From Flavihumibacter stibioxidans (GTDB lineage: Bacteria > Bacteroidota > Bacteroidia > Chitinophagales > Chitinophagaceae), in contig NZ_MBUA01000029.1 in the NCBI RefSeq assembly GCF_014332695.1, forward strand, positions 186,001 through 250,000: a stretch of DNA of 64,000 bases, read 5' to 3'. Made by a program: the position numbers and the translations under genes. Under the pieces are notes generated by a model that did no database searches, was not told the origin of the DNA, and saw only the letters and a list, made by a program, of their open reading frames with translations. Positions within the stretch are counted from its first letter, which is position 1. The number at the start of each line of letters is the position of its first letter. Below, one piece after another: positions 18,457-27,053 of this stretch.

Positions 18457-19380
18457 ATGCAGAAGCAGGTCGCTTATTACGAAAACCTGATCGAATCCTT
18501 TCGGGACACAAGTGCGCTGGAACCAAGCTCGCCATATTTTGATATCCTGAAATTTGAGGAAATACCCGGACTGCTCCAGGGGGCTTCGGGTAATCCTTTC
18601 AGATTGAATGCCTTTGTGGTGGGACTTGTAACCGGCGGCAATTTCAAGCTGGGCATTTCCAATGAAGAATATGAAGTGGGTGCCGGACAGGTCTATTTCA
18701 CCTCACCCTGGCATATCCGCCAATACCAGAATGTGAAGGATTGGACGGGCTATATCATGTTCTTTACACCCGAATTTATTTTTCAGTACCCCCAGGGCGA
18801 ATACCTCTTCCGGGAATTCAGGTTTTTCCATACGGAGAACGGTGCGATGGTGAACGCAGATGGACCCACACATGACAACCTGAAAGTGCAGCTCGAGAAA
18901 ATGTATTACCTGTTGCGCAGTGACCACCCTGAGAAAATGAAAATGTTGTTTCATTACCTCAATATTTTCCTCTATGACTGCAAGGCATCCTTCAGCCTTG
19001 ATGAAGGGCAGGTTAACTCGAACAGGGATACCACGCTGAATAATTTCCTGAACTCATTGAACAATTATTTCATCGAGCTGAACAAGGGCAATATGGACAG
19101 GGCTCTGTCACTGAAATATGTGGCCAATGAACTTCATTTGCATCCCACCTACCTGAGCAACCTGCTGAAACAACAGACTGGAAAAACCGCAGCACAACTG
19201 GTAAGGGAAAGACTGGTGCTGGAAGCACAGTCGCTCCTGAAAAACACTGATATGACCGTGGCTGAAGTGGCGTACTACCTGCATTTCAAGGATAATTCCA
19301 ACTTTGCCAAGTTTTTCCGTCACCAGGTGGGTATCAGCCCTTCCGACTACCGGGAGAACACAAAAGTCCTGCAGGATTAG
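18457..19380 (+). CDS. AraC-family transcriptional regulator
   Basis: A 307-residue regulator. The N-terminal half has the cupin-like effector region typical of AraC proteins in Bacteroidota (LLQGASGNPFRLNAFVV...GGNFKLGISNEEYEVGAGQVYFTSPWHI read as a whole). The last 100 residues (about 205-305) form the double helix-turn-helix: YVANELHLHPTYLSNLLKQ and the second helix region VAYYLHFKDNSNFAKFFRHQ, with the HQVGISPSDYR signature. It would bind DNA as a dimer near its own or neighbouring promoters. The effector and target are unknown. It is downstream of the RidA gene in the same direction and upstream of a structured, terminated leader region. Confidence 0.92.
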   Translation: MQKQVAYYENLIESFRDTSALEPSSPYFDILKFEEIPGLLQGASGNPFRLNAFVVGLVTGGNFKLGISNEEYEVGAGQVYFTSPWHIRQYQNVKDWTGYIMFFTPEFIFQYPQGEYLFREFRFFHTENGAMVNADGPTHDNLKVQLEKMYYLLRSDHPEKMKMLFHYLNIFLYDCKASFSLDEGQVNSNRDTTLNNFLNSLNNYFIELNKGNMDRALSLKYVANELHLHPTYLSNLLKQQTGKTAAQLVRERLVLEAQSLLKNTDMTVAEVAYYLHFKDNSNFAKFFRHQVGISPSDYRENTKVLQD

Positions 19381-19394
19381 TTTTTACCACACAA

Positions 19395-19537
19395 ACTCTG
19401 TATGCTACCCTGTGCGGGTAGCCGGCTATAACTAACTTCAACCCGCAATCTGTGACCAACAGGTTGTAAACTGCTTCTTCATGCAGGTTTTAGGGTGGTC
19501 CTTACATAGAGTCCTTCACGGGACTCTATTTTTTTTG
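19395..19537 (+). ncRNA. Candidate structured RNA between araC-type gene and aminotransferase
   Basis: The 175-bp gap 19381-19555 contains an inverted pair TGCGGGT (near 19411) and ACCCGCA (near 19440), a hairpin GCTACCC...GGGTAGC, a CTGC...GCAG hairpin, and ends in a strong intrinsic terminator. That is the layout of a small RNA or a terminating leader. I recognise no riboswitch or known RNA family. It may simply be the 3' untranslated region of the AraC gene. Confidence 0.3.
19506..19536 (+). terminator. Intrinsic terminator ahead of the aminotransferase gene
   Basis: Arms ATAGAGTCC (19506-19514) and GGACTCTAT (19521-19529) form a 9-bp stem with a 6-base loop, directly followed by a run of eight T. 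It ends transcription from the AraC side just before the aminotransferase promoter. Confidence 0.85.
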
Positions 19538-19542
19538 TGCCC

Positions 19543-19550
19543 TATCTTTG
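19543..19550 (+). promoter_or_regulatory. -7 element of the aminotransferase gene (TATCTTTG)
   Basis: It matches TAnnTTTG exactly and lies only 5 bp before the ATG at 19556. With initiation 5-8 bp downstream of the element, the transcript would be leaderless or nearly so. Confidence 0.55.
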
Positions 19551-19555
19551 GCCCC

Positions 19556-20701
19556 ATGCAGATATTACGATCTAAACTCCCCAGGGTGGGCACCACCATA
19601 TTTACCACCATGAGCGGATTGGCAACCGAATACAAGGCTGTTAACCTGGGACAGGGTTTTCCTGATTTTCCCATGAACGGCAAACTGGTTGAGGCGGTTA
19701 CAAAAGCCATGCAGCAGGATTTTAACCAGTACGCGCCCATGCCGGGATGGCTGCCCCTTCGCGAGGCCCTTGCAGAAAAGGCCGCAAGCCTTTACGGTGC
19801 CAGCCTGCATCCCGACACGGAGATCACCATTACTCCCGGTGGCACTTATGCGATTTATACTGCATTAACCACCATACTATCACCAGGTGATGAAGTAATT
19901 GTTCTGGAACCGGCTTACGACAGTTATGTGCCCAATATTGAAGTGAATGGCGCCATACCGGTCCTGGTCCCATTGAACGGCCATGATTTTTCGGTCAACT
20001 GGCCGGCAGTGCATGCGGCTGTTAGTCCCCGCACCAAGGCCATTATCCTCAATTCACCGCATAATCCCACCGGAGCCGTGCTTGGGGAAAGCGATATTAC
20101 GGAACTCAGGAAACTCATTAGCCGGCAGGATATATTCATCATCAGTGATGAAGTATATGAGCACCTGATTTTCGATGGCAAAGTCCACCATTCCATGCTG
20201 CGCTACCCCGACCTGCTGGAAAGGAGTTTTGTATGTTTTTCCTTTGGCAAGGTTTATCATTGCACCGGTTGGAAACTCGGTTATTGCATTGCGCCGGCCG
20301 CACTGACGAAGGAATTCAGGAAGGTGCACCAGTTCAACTGTTTCAGTTGTCACACACCCTCACAGGTAGGGATAACCGAATTCCTGAAGGACAGGGAGGA
20401 ATACCTGCAGCTGGGGGTTTTCCTGCAGGAAAAGCGGGACAGGTTTATAGAGCTGATGCGTCATACAGGATTCAGCCTCAGGACATCTTCCGGAAGTTAT
20501 TTTATCTGTGCGGGATATGAAAAAATCTCGGATGAGCGGGACAGTGATTTTGCCATCCGCCTCACCAGGGAGGCCGGCGTGGCCACCATTCCGGTTTCAG
20601 CCTTTTACCAGGATGGGGCAGACCAGAAATTACTCAGGTTTTGTTTTGCCAAGAAGAACGAAACACTCGAACAGGCAGTTGAGAGGCTGGCATCACTTTA
20701 A
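19556..20701 (+). CDS. Methionine-type PLP aminotransferase (YbdL-like)
   Basis: The ATG at 19556 sits right behind a -7 element; the 25 extra in-frame residues upstream read through the terminator and are rejected. The 381-residue product is a fold-type I aminotransferase: NLGQGFPDFP opens the N-terminus, then NQYAPMPGWLPLREAL, the TPGGTYAIYTA and NSPHNPTGAV motifs, the DEVYEHL aspartate, and the PLP lysine in FSFGKVYHCTGWKLG. This set marks the kynurenine/methionine/glutamine aminotransferase group, close to E. coli YbdL (methionine aminotransferase). It likely transaminates methionine or other amino acids with 2-oxo acids. An omega-amidase, the usual partner in such cycles, is at 54.2 kb. 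Confidence 0.92.
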   Translation: MQILRSKLPRVGTTIFTTMSGLATEYKAVNLGQGFPDFPMNGKLVEAVTKAMQQDFNQYAPMPGWLPLREALAEKAASLYGASLHPDTEITITPGGTYAIYTALTTILSPGDEVIVLEPAYDSYVPNIEVNGAIPVLVPLNGHDFSVNWPAVHAAVSPRTKAIILNSPHNPTGAVLGESDITELRKLISRQDIFIISDEVYEHLIFDGKVHHSMLRYPDLLERSFVCFSFGKVYHCTGWKLGYCIAPAALTKEFRKVHQFNCFSCHTPSQVGITEFLKDREEYLQLGVFLQEKRDRFIELMRHTGFSLRTSSGSYFICAGYEKISDERDSDFAIRLTREAGVATIPVSAFYQDGADQKLLRFCFAKKNETLEQAVERLASL

Positions 20702-20715
20702 CTAAAACAGAAAGC

Positions 20716-22497
20716 ATGAAAAGGCCCGTTCAGTTATACCAGGAAGTGCTGGTTTATTTCAGGCAGCGGCTGAACAGGCTGCAGTTCATGATGTATGCCG
20801 CGGTTATCACCGGATTAATTGCCGGCCTCGCCGCTGTGCTGCTTAAAACCCTGGTGCATTTTTTACAGGAATGGATCCGCCGGCCTGGAAAGGGAGAATA
20901 CACCTACCTGTTCTTTCCCACGCTGGGTCTGCTGCTGGTAGTGTTTCTGGTGCACAAATTTTTTCATGGCCAACTGGAAAAAGGGGTGGGCATGGTGCTC
21001 AGGAGCATCGCCGGAAGAAGTTCTTTTATCCCTTTATCAGATAGTTACAAACATATTCTTACCAGTGCTGTAACCGTGGGACTTGGGGGCTCTGCAGGAT
21101 TGGAAGCGCCTATTGTGGCAACAGGTTCAGCTATTGGTTCAAATACAGCCCGCATCCATGGGATGGAATACCGTGAAAGGAGCCTGTTGCTTGCCTGCGG
21201 TGCGGCTGCGGGTATAGCCGCCGTTTTTAATGCGCCCATTGCCGGAGTAATCTTTGCCATTGAAATATTGCTCACCGAAACCATTGTATCCTATTTTATT
21301 CCGCTGATGATCGCTGCTGTAACCGGCGCGCTTTGCTCCCGTATAATTTTGAAGGAATCCATCCTGTTTAATTTCCGCCTGCGGGAGGCCTTTGATTACC
21401 ATAATGTTCCCTTTTATATTCTGCTGGGCTTTGCTGCCGGATTTGTTTCCCTTTATTATGCCCGGCTGTTCAAGAACACCGAACATATAATGCACCGGCT
21501 GAGTCCGCATCGCTATACCAGGGCCCTTTTCGCGGGGTTGCTGCTGGTAGTGTTGCTCTTTCTTTTCCCGCCCCTGTATGGCGAAGGTTATGATACCATT
21601 TCCATTCTTGCCAATGGAGATCCGCAGCGCATCCTGGAGGATTTCATTGCAAGGGACTGGTTCAACCGGTGGGGATTGCTGCTGTTCGCGGCAGCGATCA
21701 TCCTTTTAAAGCCGGTGGCTGCGGGGATTACACTCGGCGGAGGAGGTAATGGTGGAAATTTTGCTCCCTCGCTTTTCGTAGGTGCCTACCTGGGATTTTT
21801 CATCTCAAGGCTTGCCAACACATCGGGATGGCTGCGCCTTCCGGAAGGCAATTTCAGCCTGGTAGGAATGGCAGGTGTGCTGAGTGGTGTAATGTATAGC
21901 CCGCTTACGGCCATCTTCCTCATCGCAGAGATTACCAATGGATATGAATTGTTCATTCCATTAATGATCGTGTCGGCCATTTCCTTTTTTATCGTGAAGC
22001 ATTTTGAACCCTATTCCATGGAAACTAAACAGCTCGCCGCAGAAGGCCGAATTTTCACCCACAGAAAGGAGGACAATATCCTCAATCAACTGCAGGCACG
22101 GGATTTCCTGCAGGTGGAATATGACAGCATCGGGATCGATAACACCCTGGCAGACCTCGTGGCCATCATCAAAAGCACCAACCGCAATATTTTTGTCGTA
22201 ACAGATAAGGATAACCGATTTGGTGGGATCATCGAATTGAATGATATCAAAAAACGACTGTTTGACCCCGGTGACCATACCAAAATATTTATCGGGACAC
22301 TTGTCAAAAAAGCCCCGGCAACCATACAGCCAAATGAATCCATGAAAAAGGTTATGGAAAAAATGGATATCACTCAAAGTTGGTACCTGCCGGTGCTGGA
22401 TGAGGAAAAAAGATTCATGGGTTTTATTTCGAGAACCGCCATTTTTGAAAAATACAGGGAAGCCCTCGCCAACCAGGGCGATTTGTACGGAAACTGA
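20716..22497 (+). CDS. ClC-family chloride channel or antiporter with CBS domains
   Basis: A 593-residue membrane protein. Anion-selectivity motifs are GGSAGLEAP (near residue 118), where the gating glutamate is present, and GGGGNGGNFAPSLFVGAYLG near residue 340. About ten hydrophobic helices fill residues 25-430. Two CBS domains follow (about 455-585), presumably sensing adenine nucleotides. It resembles prokaryotic ClC proteins with C-terminal CBS pairs; whether it is a channel or an H+/Cl- exchanger cannot be told from this. It follows the aminotransferase by 14 bp and is likely co-transcribed; the response regulator after it has its own promoter region. Confidence 0.93.
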   Translation: MKRPVQLYQEVLVYFRQRLNRLQFMMYAAVITGLIAGLAAVLLKTLVHFLQEWIRRPGKGEYTYLFFPTLGLLLVVFLVHKFFHGQLEKGVGMVLRSIAGRSSFIPLSDSYKHILTSAVTVGLGGSAGLEAPIVATGSAIGSNTARIHGMEYRERSLLLACGAAAGIAAVFNAPIAGVIFAIEILLTETIVSYFIPLMIAAVTGALCSRIILKESILFNFRLREAFDYHNVPFYILLGFAAGFVSLYYARLFKNTEHIMHRLSPHRYTRALFAGLLLVVLLFLFPPLYGEGYDTISILANGDPQRILEDFIARDWFNRWGLLLFAAAIILLKPVAAGITLGGGGNGGNFAPSLFVGAYLGFFISRLANTSGWLRLPEGNFSLVGMAGVLSGVMYSPLTAIFLIAEITNGYELFIPLMIVSAISFFIVKHFEPYSMETKQLAAEGRIFTHRKEDNILNQLQARDFLQVEYDSIGIDNTLADLVAIIKSTNRNIFVVTDKDNRFGGIIELNDIKKRLFDPGDHTKIFIGTLVKKAPATIQPNESMKKVMEKMDITQSWYLPVLDEEKRFMGFISRTAIFEKYREALANQGDLYGN

Positions 22498-22519
22498 ATT
22501 CCCATTTATAAAGAATCAG

Positions 22520-22552
22520 CATTAAAGCCTTTTTAATCGTTTTCTAATAGTT
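22520..22552 (+). promoter_or_regulatory. Three 11-bp direct repeats upstream of the response regulator gene
   Basis: The units CATTAAAGCCT, TTTTAATCGTT and TTCTAATAGTT start at 22520, 22531 and 22542 with exact 11-bp spacing. The core (T)TTAAT matches the repeats in front of the glucosylglycerate gene. Eleven-bp head-to-tail repeats are the usual binding pattern of OmpR/PhoB-type regulators, the family of the gene that starts at 22613, so autoregulation is likely. Confidence 0.7.
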
Positions 22553-22612
22553 CCCGCCCGCTACAACCGGCCATTAGGCTTAATTTTACAGGTGAACCAC
22601 CGCATAAGTGTC

Positions 22613-23302
22613 ATGCATGATATCAGTATTCTGTTGGTAGAAGATGAGAAGAAAATTGCCGAAACCCTCAAAAAGGGACTGGAAGAACTTCAGTACGAGG
22701 TTGATCTCGCATATGATGGAAATGCCGGCAGGGAGATGTTTGACAACCAGTCCTATGATCTTGTGATCGCAGATATCAACCTGCCCGGAATGAATGGCTA
22801 TGAACTGCTCAAACATATCCGTGGGGTAAACCAGCAGGTACCGGTATTACTGCTTACGGCACTGAGTAGTACGGAGGATAAAATAGAAGGATTCGAAACG
22901 GGTGCCGATGATTATATTGTAAAGCCATTCGACTTTGCTGAACTGGTGGTAAGAATCAGGGCTTTGTTGAAAAGAGTGCAGCTCCAGGCGCCGATGGGAA
23001 AAAGTCTCAGGGTGAACGACCTGGTGATGAACCTGGACAGCAAGGAGGTTTCAAGGGCCGGTAACCCCATCCAGTTGACCGCAAAGGAATTCCAGCTGCT
23101 GGAGTATATGATCAGGAACAAGAACCGGGTGGTATCAAGGGCCGATATTGCATTGAATGTGTGGGATATTGATTTTGATACCGGCACCAATGTAATTGAT
23201 GTGTATGTAAATTTTCTTCGCAAGAAGATCGACCGGGATTATGACATGAAGTTGATCCATACCCAGGTAGGCATGGGTTATGTGCTGAAAGAAAACAGCT
23301 GA
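22613..23302 (+). CDS. OmpR/PhoB-family response regulator
   Basis: The ATG at 22613 is preferred; an in-frame GTG at 22592 adds 7 residues. The 229-residue regulator has a receiver domain with acidic pair E10-D11, phosphoacceptor D54 (VIADINLPGMNG) and the lysine in DDYIVKPF, followed by a winged-helix output domain with the RVVSRADIALNVWDIDFDTGTNVIDVYVNFLRKKID signature read as separate blocks (ending GMGYVLK). It is paired with the histidine kinase that starts 1 bp after the stop. Its probable 11-bp operator repeats lie 60-93 bp upstream and again before the glucosylglycerate gene, so its regulon most likely includes that operon. Confidence 0.96.
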   Translation: MHDISILLVEDEKKIAETLKKGLEELQYEVDLAYDGNAGREMFDNQSYDLVIADINLPGMNGYELLKHIRGVNQQVPVLLLTALSSTEDKIEGFETGADDYIVKPFDFAELVVRIRALLKRVQLQAPMGKSLRVNDLVMNLDSKEVSRAGNPIQLTAKEFQLLEYMIRNKNRVVSRADIALNVWDIDFDTGTNVIDVYVNFLRKKIDRDYDMKLIHTQVGMGYVLKENS

Positions 23303-23303
23303 T

Positions 23304-24686
23304 GTGACAATCCGCACTAAAATAACACTGCTATTCACAGTACTGGTAACAGCGCTGCTGCTGCTGACCGCCTATTCGGTCTATTATCTCTCCAGCATCC
23401 AGCGCAAAGCGGTTTTCAAACAGCGTTTATCCGGCCGCGCCCACAATGCAGCACAATTATTCAATATCCTGGGCGATACCAGCCAGGCATTACTGAAACG
23501 CATTGATGCCAGCAATGCCCGATTTTACAGTAACAAATCAATCCAGATCTTTTCTGTTGGCAAAACACAGCTCTACAAATTCAATTCCAGCGAAGCGGAT
23601 GATTTCCAGCTGGACGAAGCGACCATCGATGAGATCATCCGGCAAAAAGAACTGTACTTTAAAATCGGTCGACGCGATGCTGTCGGTCATTATGAAAAAG
23701 GCAGCCGCCTGCCTTTCATCATTGTAATTACAGCATATGATTCCGACGGTCACCAGTGGATGAATGAACTGGAAAAGATCCTGGCCACCAGCCTGCTGGG
23801 CGGCATGGCCCTTGCCATGCTGGTGGGATACCTGTTTTCAAAACAACTGGTCAAACCCATTTCATCCATTATTGAAGAGGTAAATAATATTTCATCCCAC
23901 AATCTTTCCCACCGCATCGATGCCGGCAGCGGCCAGGATGAACTGTTCCAGCTGGCCAACACATTTAACGATCTTCTGAACAGGATCCAGGAATCCTTCA
24001 CCATCCAGCGTCGTTTCATCTCCAACGCATCGCATGAATTGAGCACCCCGCTGACATCCATCTCCTCGCAGCTTGAAGTGACCTTGCATAAAAACCGGTC
24101 GGAGGAAGAATACCGCAAAGTACTTTTGTCCATACAGGAAGATGTGCAGCAAATGAGACAGCTCACCAAAAGCCTGCTTGAAATCGCCAAAACAGGCCAC
24201 CAGGGCAGCATTGAGCTGCATGAAGTCAGACTTGATGAAGTGCTGCTGAAGATAACCGGCGCGGTGCAGAAGCTCTCACCTGATTACCAGGTGCAACTGA
24301 ATTTTGATGAACTGCCGGAAGATGAAAGCCGCTGCCTGGTTTTCGGAAATGCGGACCTCCTATACAGCGCCATCAGTAATATTGTGGAAAATGGCTGTAA
24401 ATACTCGCCGGACCATACCAGCAAGGTCGCCCTTCGTTTCACCGAAAATGAATTGATCGTAGATGTGTTAAACCAGGGGGATGTCATTGCACAGGAAGAG
24501 GTTGAACACATTTTCCAGCCTTTTTACCGCAGCCCGGTAAACTCACACCAGAAAGGATTCGGGCTGGGGCTGGCCCTGGCAAAAAGGATCATCGGCCTGC
24601 ACAAGGGACATATAGAGGTAAAGTCTGGTCCTGTGCAGGGCACCCTGTTCCGGATCACCCTGCCTTCTTCAGGTTCAACACAGTAA
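23304..24686 (+). CDS. Sensor histidine kinase with HAMP domain
   Basis: A 460-residue kinase with a GTG start one base after the regulator's stop. Two transmembrane helices (about 7-29 and 161-178) enclose a periplasmic sensing region of about 130 residues without a recognised fold. A HAMP linker (about 180-232) leads into the dimerisation domain with the phosphohistidine H244 in NASHELSTPL. The ATPase domain has the N box VENGCKYSPDH and the G boxes GFGLGLALAKRI. It should phosphorylate the adjacent OmpR-type regulator. The stimulus is unknown; downstream genes suggest osmotic, nutrient or general stress. Confidence 0.96.
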   Translation: MTIRTKITLLFTVLVTALLLLTAYSVYYLSSIQRKAVFKQRLSGRAHNAAQLFNILGDTSQALLKRIDASNARFYSNKSIQIFSVGKTQLYKFNSSEADDFQLDEATIDEIIRQKELYFKIGRRDAVGHYEKGSRLPFIIVITAYDSDGHQWMNELEKILATSLLGGMALAMLVGYLFSKQLVKPISSIIEEVNNISSHNLSHRIDAGSGQDELFQLANTFNDLLNRIQESFTIQRRFISNASHELSTPLTSISSQLEVTLHKNRSEEEYRKVLLSIQEDVQQMRQLTKSLLEIAKTGHQGSIELHEVRLDEVLLKITGAVQKLSPDYQVQLNFDELPEDESRCLVFGNADLLYSAISNIVENGCKYSPDHTSKVALRFTENELIVDVLNQGDVIAQEEVEHIFQPFYRSPVNSHQKGFGLGLALAKRIIGLHKGHIEVKSGPVQGTLFRITLPSSGSTQ

Positions 24687-24727
24687 GTCCCGTGCGGCAA
24701 CTAATCATTGCCTCCTTCCATCCAGCC

Positions 24728-24771
24728 TTTTAATTTGGTTTTAATTGCCCTTTAATCGGGTCTTAATAAGT
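24728..24771 (+). promoter_or_regulatory. Four 11-bp direct repeats upstream of the glucosylglycerate gene
   Basis: Units TTTTAATTTGG, TTTTAATTGCC, CTTTAATCGGG and TCTTAATAAGT start at 24728, 24739, 24750 and 24761: four TTAAT cores exactly 11 bp apart. The same core and spacing occur upstream of the response regulator gene. This is a probable tandem binding site for that regulator, placed to control 24807-28655. Confidence 0.75.
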
Positions 24772-24806
24772 GCATACCATATTTGATTAAATCAAATTTT
24801 GTCAAT

Positions 24807-26186
24807 ATGGTAACAGTAATCATCCCGGTGTTGAATGAGGCCGGAACTATTGGCAATGTTGTTCGCTATTGCCTGGAGCAACCCATGGTATCACAGGTGA
24901 TTGTGGTGGATGACCAGTCCGCGGATGATACCGTAAAAGTTGCCACCCGTGCAGGCGCAGAAGTGGTTAGCAGTGCAGTCAGGGGAAAGGGCATTTCCAT
25001 GAAGGATGGGATCCAGGCGGCAAAAAATGATTGCCTGGTATTTCTGGACGGAGACATCGATCCTTACCCGGCAGGCACCATCCAAATGTTGACGGAACCC
25101 ATGCTCAACAATGAGGCTGATTTTGTGAAAGCGACATTTTCACGCAATGCAGGCCGCGTTACAGAGCTGGTGGCCAAACCCTTACTGGGTATCTTTTACC
25201 CCGGACTGGCGCATTTTTCCCAACCCCTGAGTGGAATGATTGCCGGCAGGAAAAAGTTTTTCCAGAGAATTGAATTCTTCGGTGATTACGGTGTTGACAT
25301 TGGTATACTGATCGATATGTTTCTGATGCGCGCCCGGATCATGGAAGTCTGCATCGGGCATATTGAAAATAAGAGTAAGCCCTGGCATGAGCTTGGAAAG
25401 ATGAGCAGGGAGGTGACTCGCGCCATCATCATCAAAGCCCTGCGCCATAAAAATGAGCTGGTGAACCTTAATGAGCTCGAGCTGGTGAATCTTATTTCCA
25501 CTGAAATGAAAGCAGTGATGGAAGACCAGGTGACACAAATGCGCAAGATGGTGGTGTTCGATATGGATCACACCATTCTGAAAGGCTCTTTCATTGAAGC
25601 CTGCGCCAATAAATTCGGGTTCAGGCAGGAGCTTGATAATCTTCGGCTTCACGAAAAAGACTCAGCCACTTTCATCAAAAGGGTATCACTATTACTGCAT
25701 GGCATCAGCATGGATGAACTACTGGAAACAGCTGAAGAAATTCCGATGATCGAAGACATTGGTGCCGTTGTTAAAACGCTGAAAGAACGAGGCTATATTG
25801 TGGGCATTGTGAGCGACAGTTATCACTTGGTAACCAATTATGTGAAAAATATGATCGGTGCAGATTTTTCACTCTCGAACCAGCTTGAATATTTTGAGGG
25901 AAAAGCCACAGGTGAAGTGCGCATTCCTTCCTATTTCTACCATACCGAAGAAAGCAGTTGCAGCCACCCCTTCTGCAAAACAAATGCATTGCGGCATCTT
26001 TCAAAAAGATATGAAATACCATTTGAAAACACCATTGCAGTGGCGGATGGAGAAAATGACCGTTGCATCCTGGAACAGGCAGGCGTTGGAGTGGCATTCT
26101 GCACCACCAATGAACTGTTGCGTTTTGCAGCGGACAAGGAAATCAATCAACCCTCCTTTTCAGACATGTTGCAATACGCCAATTAA
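24807..26186 (+). CDS. Fused glucosyl-3-phosphoglycerate synthase and HAD phosphatase
   Basis: The ATG at 24807 gives a 459-residue two-domain enzyme. Residues 1-215 are a GT81-type glycosyltransferase: VIIPVLNEAGTIG, the VVDDQSADDT segment, metal-binding FLDGDID near residue 81, and the GpgS-specific block AGRVTELVAKPLLGIFYPGL with YGVDIGILID. GpgS enzymes transfer glucose from an NDP-sugar to 3-phosphoglycerate. Residues about 245-450 are a HAD phosphatase: FDMDHT with aspartates 252 and 254, and ADGENDRCI. The fusion would make and dephosphorylate glucosyl-3-phosphoglycerate, giving glucosylglycerate, a compatible solute. Usually these are separate proteins. Adjacent stress genes and regulator sites support a stress role. 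The sugar donor and acceptor are inferred from family; mannosyl or other phospho-acceptors cannot be excluded. Confidence 0.85.
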   Translation: MVTVIIPVLNEAGTIGNVVRYCLEQPMVSQVIVVDDQSADDTVKVATRAGAEVVSSAVRGKGISMKDGIQAAKNDCLVFLDGDIDPYPAGTIQMLTEPMLNNEADFVKATFSRNAGRVTELVAKPLLGIFYPGLAHFSQPLSGMIAGRKKFFQRIEFFGDYGVDIGILIDMFLMRARIMEVCIGHIENKSKPWHELGKMSREVTRAIIIKALRHKNELVNLNELELVNLISTEMKAVMEDQVTQMRKMVVFDMDHTILKGSFIEACANKFGFRQELDNLRLHEKDSATFIKRVSLLLHGISMDELLETAEEIPMIEDIGAVVKTLKERGYIVGIVSDSYHLVTNYVKNMIGADFSLSNQLEYFEGKATGEVRIPSYFYHTEESSCSHPFCKTNALRHLSKRYEIPFENTIAVADGENDRCILEQAGVGVAFCTTNELLRFAADKEINQPSFSDMLQYAN

Positions 26187-26195
26187 AACTTAGCC

Positions 26196-27035
26196 ATGGA
26201 ACATTTATTGAAACAAATTCTGGTAGTGGTGGATTTCTCCGAGACAAGCAGACTGGTATTAAATAATATTATTCCGCTGGCCAATGAATTGAAGTGTGAT
26301 GTTCACCTGCTCCATGTGGTAAAACCATCGGTATGGCCGTCATTGGTGGATGCACCACATTTTATTCCGATAAAATCAGATCTTAAAGCGGAAGCCACAA
26401 ACAAACTCATGAGCTGGCAAAGCCAGTTTATCCCGATGATGGATAAAGGCCGCCTGCTTTACAGTCATTGTACGGAAGGTGGGGTGGAAAAAGAAGTTCG
26501 GGATTTTACCCTGCGACATGATATTGATATGGTAATCCTGATGCAGTATCGTCGTTTTGCCTGGAGCAAGTTGTTGAACCGCATCAATATCAACCGGCTG
26601 GCCCGGAAGATCAAGTGCCCGGTACTTAATCTTCCTGCTGCTGGAAATATTCACCACATCCGGAATATAGTATTGCCGATAACCAATGTATTGCCCCTTC
26701 GTAAAATCATGTTCGCCGCCTATCTGGCACGTTACCATAATGCAAGTATCCACCTGGTATCATTGCAGGAAGAGAGTGTGCAGCAAAGTGAAACCGAAAA
26801 TCCATACCTGTACAAAGCTTACCAGCTCCTGCGCGACAACACCAATTTGCGAATTGAATGCCACCCGATGTCCGGAAATAATATTGCCGGCACCACCCTG
26901 CAGTTCGCGGAAAAAGTAAACGCCGACCTGATCGTAGTACAACCAGGCAGGGAGACAGAATTGCCCGGGATGTTAAACAATATTTTTTCACGCTTTTTAT
27001 TTTCAGCCTCACGCATACCCGTGATGGCAGTGTAA
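26196..27035 (+). CDS. Tandem universal stress protein (UspE-like)
   Basis: A 279-residue protein with two Usp domains (about 1-145 and 150-279), seen in KQILVVVDFSETSRLVLNN and in the second half IRNIVLPITNVLPLRKIMF and ADLIVVQPG...SRIPVMAV. The canonical ATP-binding pattern G-2x-G-9x-G(S/T) is not evident in either half, so it may not bind ATP. It starts 9 bp after the glucosylglycerate gene, sharing its operon and the repeat operator. A cytoplasmic stress or energy-linked role is inferred from family and neighbours. Confidence 0.85.
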   Translation: MEHLLKQILVVVDFSETSRLVLNNIIPLANELKCDVHLLHVVKPSVWPSLVDAPHFIPIKSDLKAEATNKLMSWQSQFIPMMDKGRLLYSHCTEGGVEKEVRDFTLRHDIDMVILMQYRRFAWSKLLNRININRLARKIKCPVLNLPAAGNIHHIRNIVLPITNVLPLRKIMFAAYLARYHNASIHLVSLQEESVQQSETENPYLYKAYQLLRDNTNLRIECHPMSGNNIAGTTLQFAEKVNADLIVVQPGRETELPGMLNNIFSRFLFSASRIPVMAV

Positions 27036-27053
27036 TTCAAAACCTATATAACG

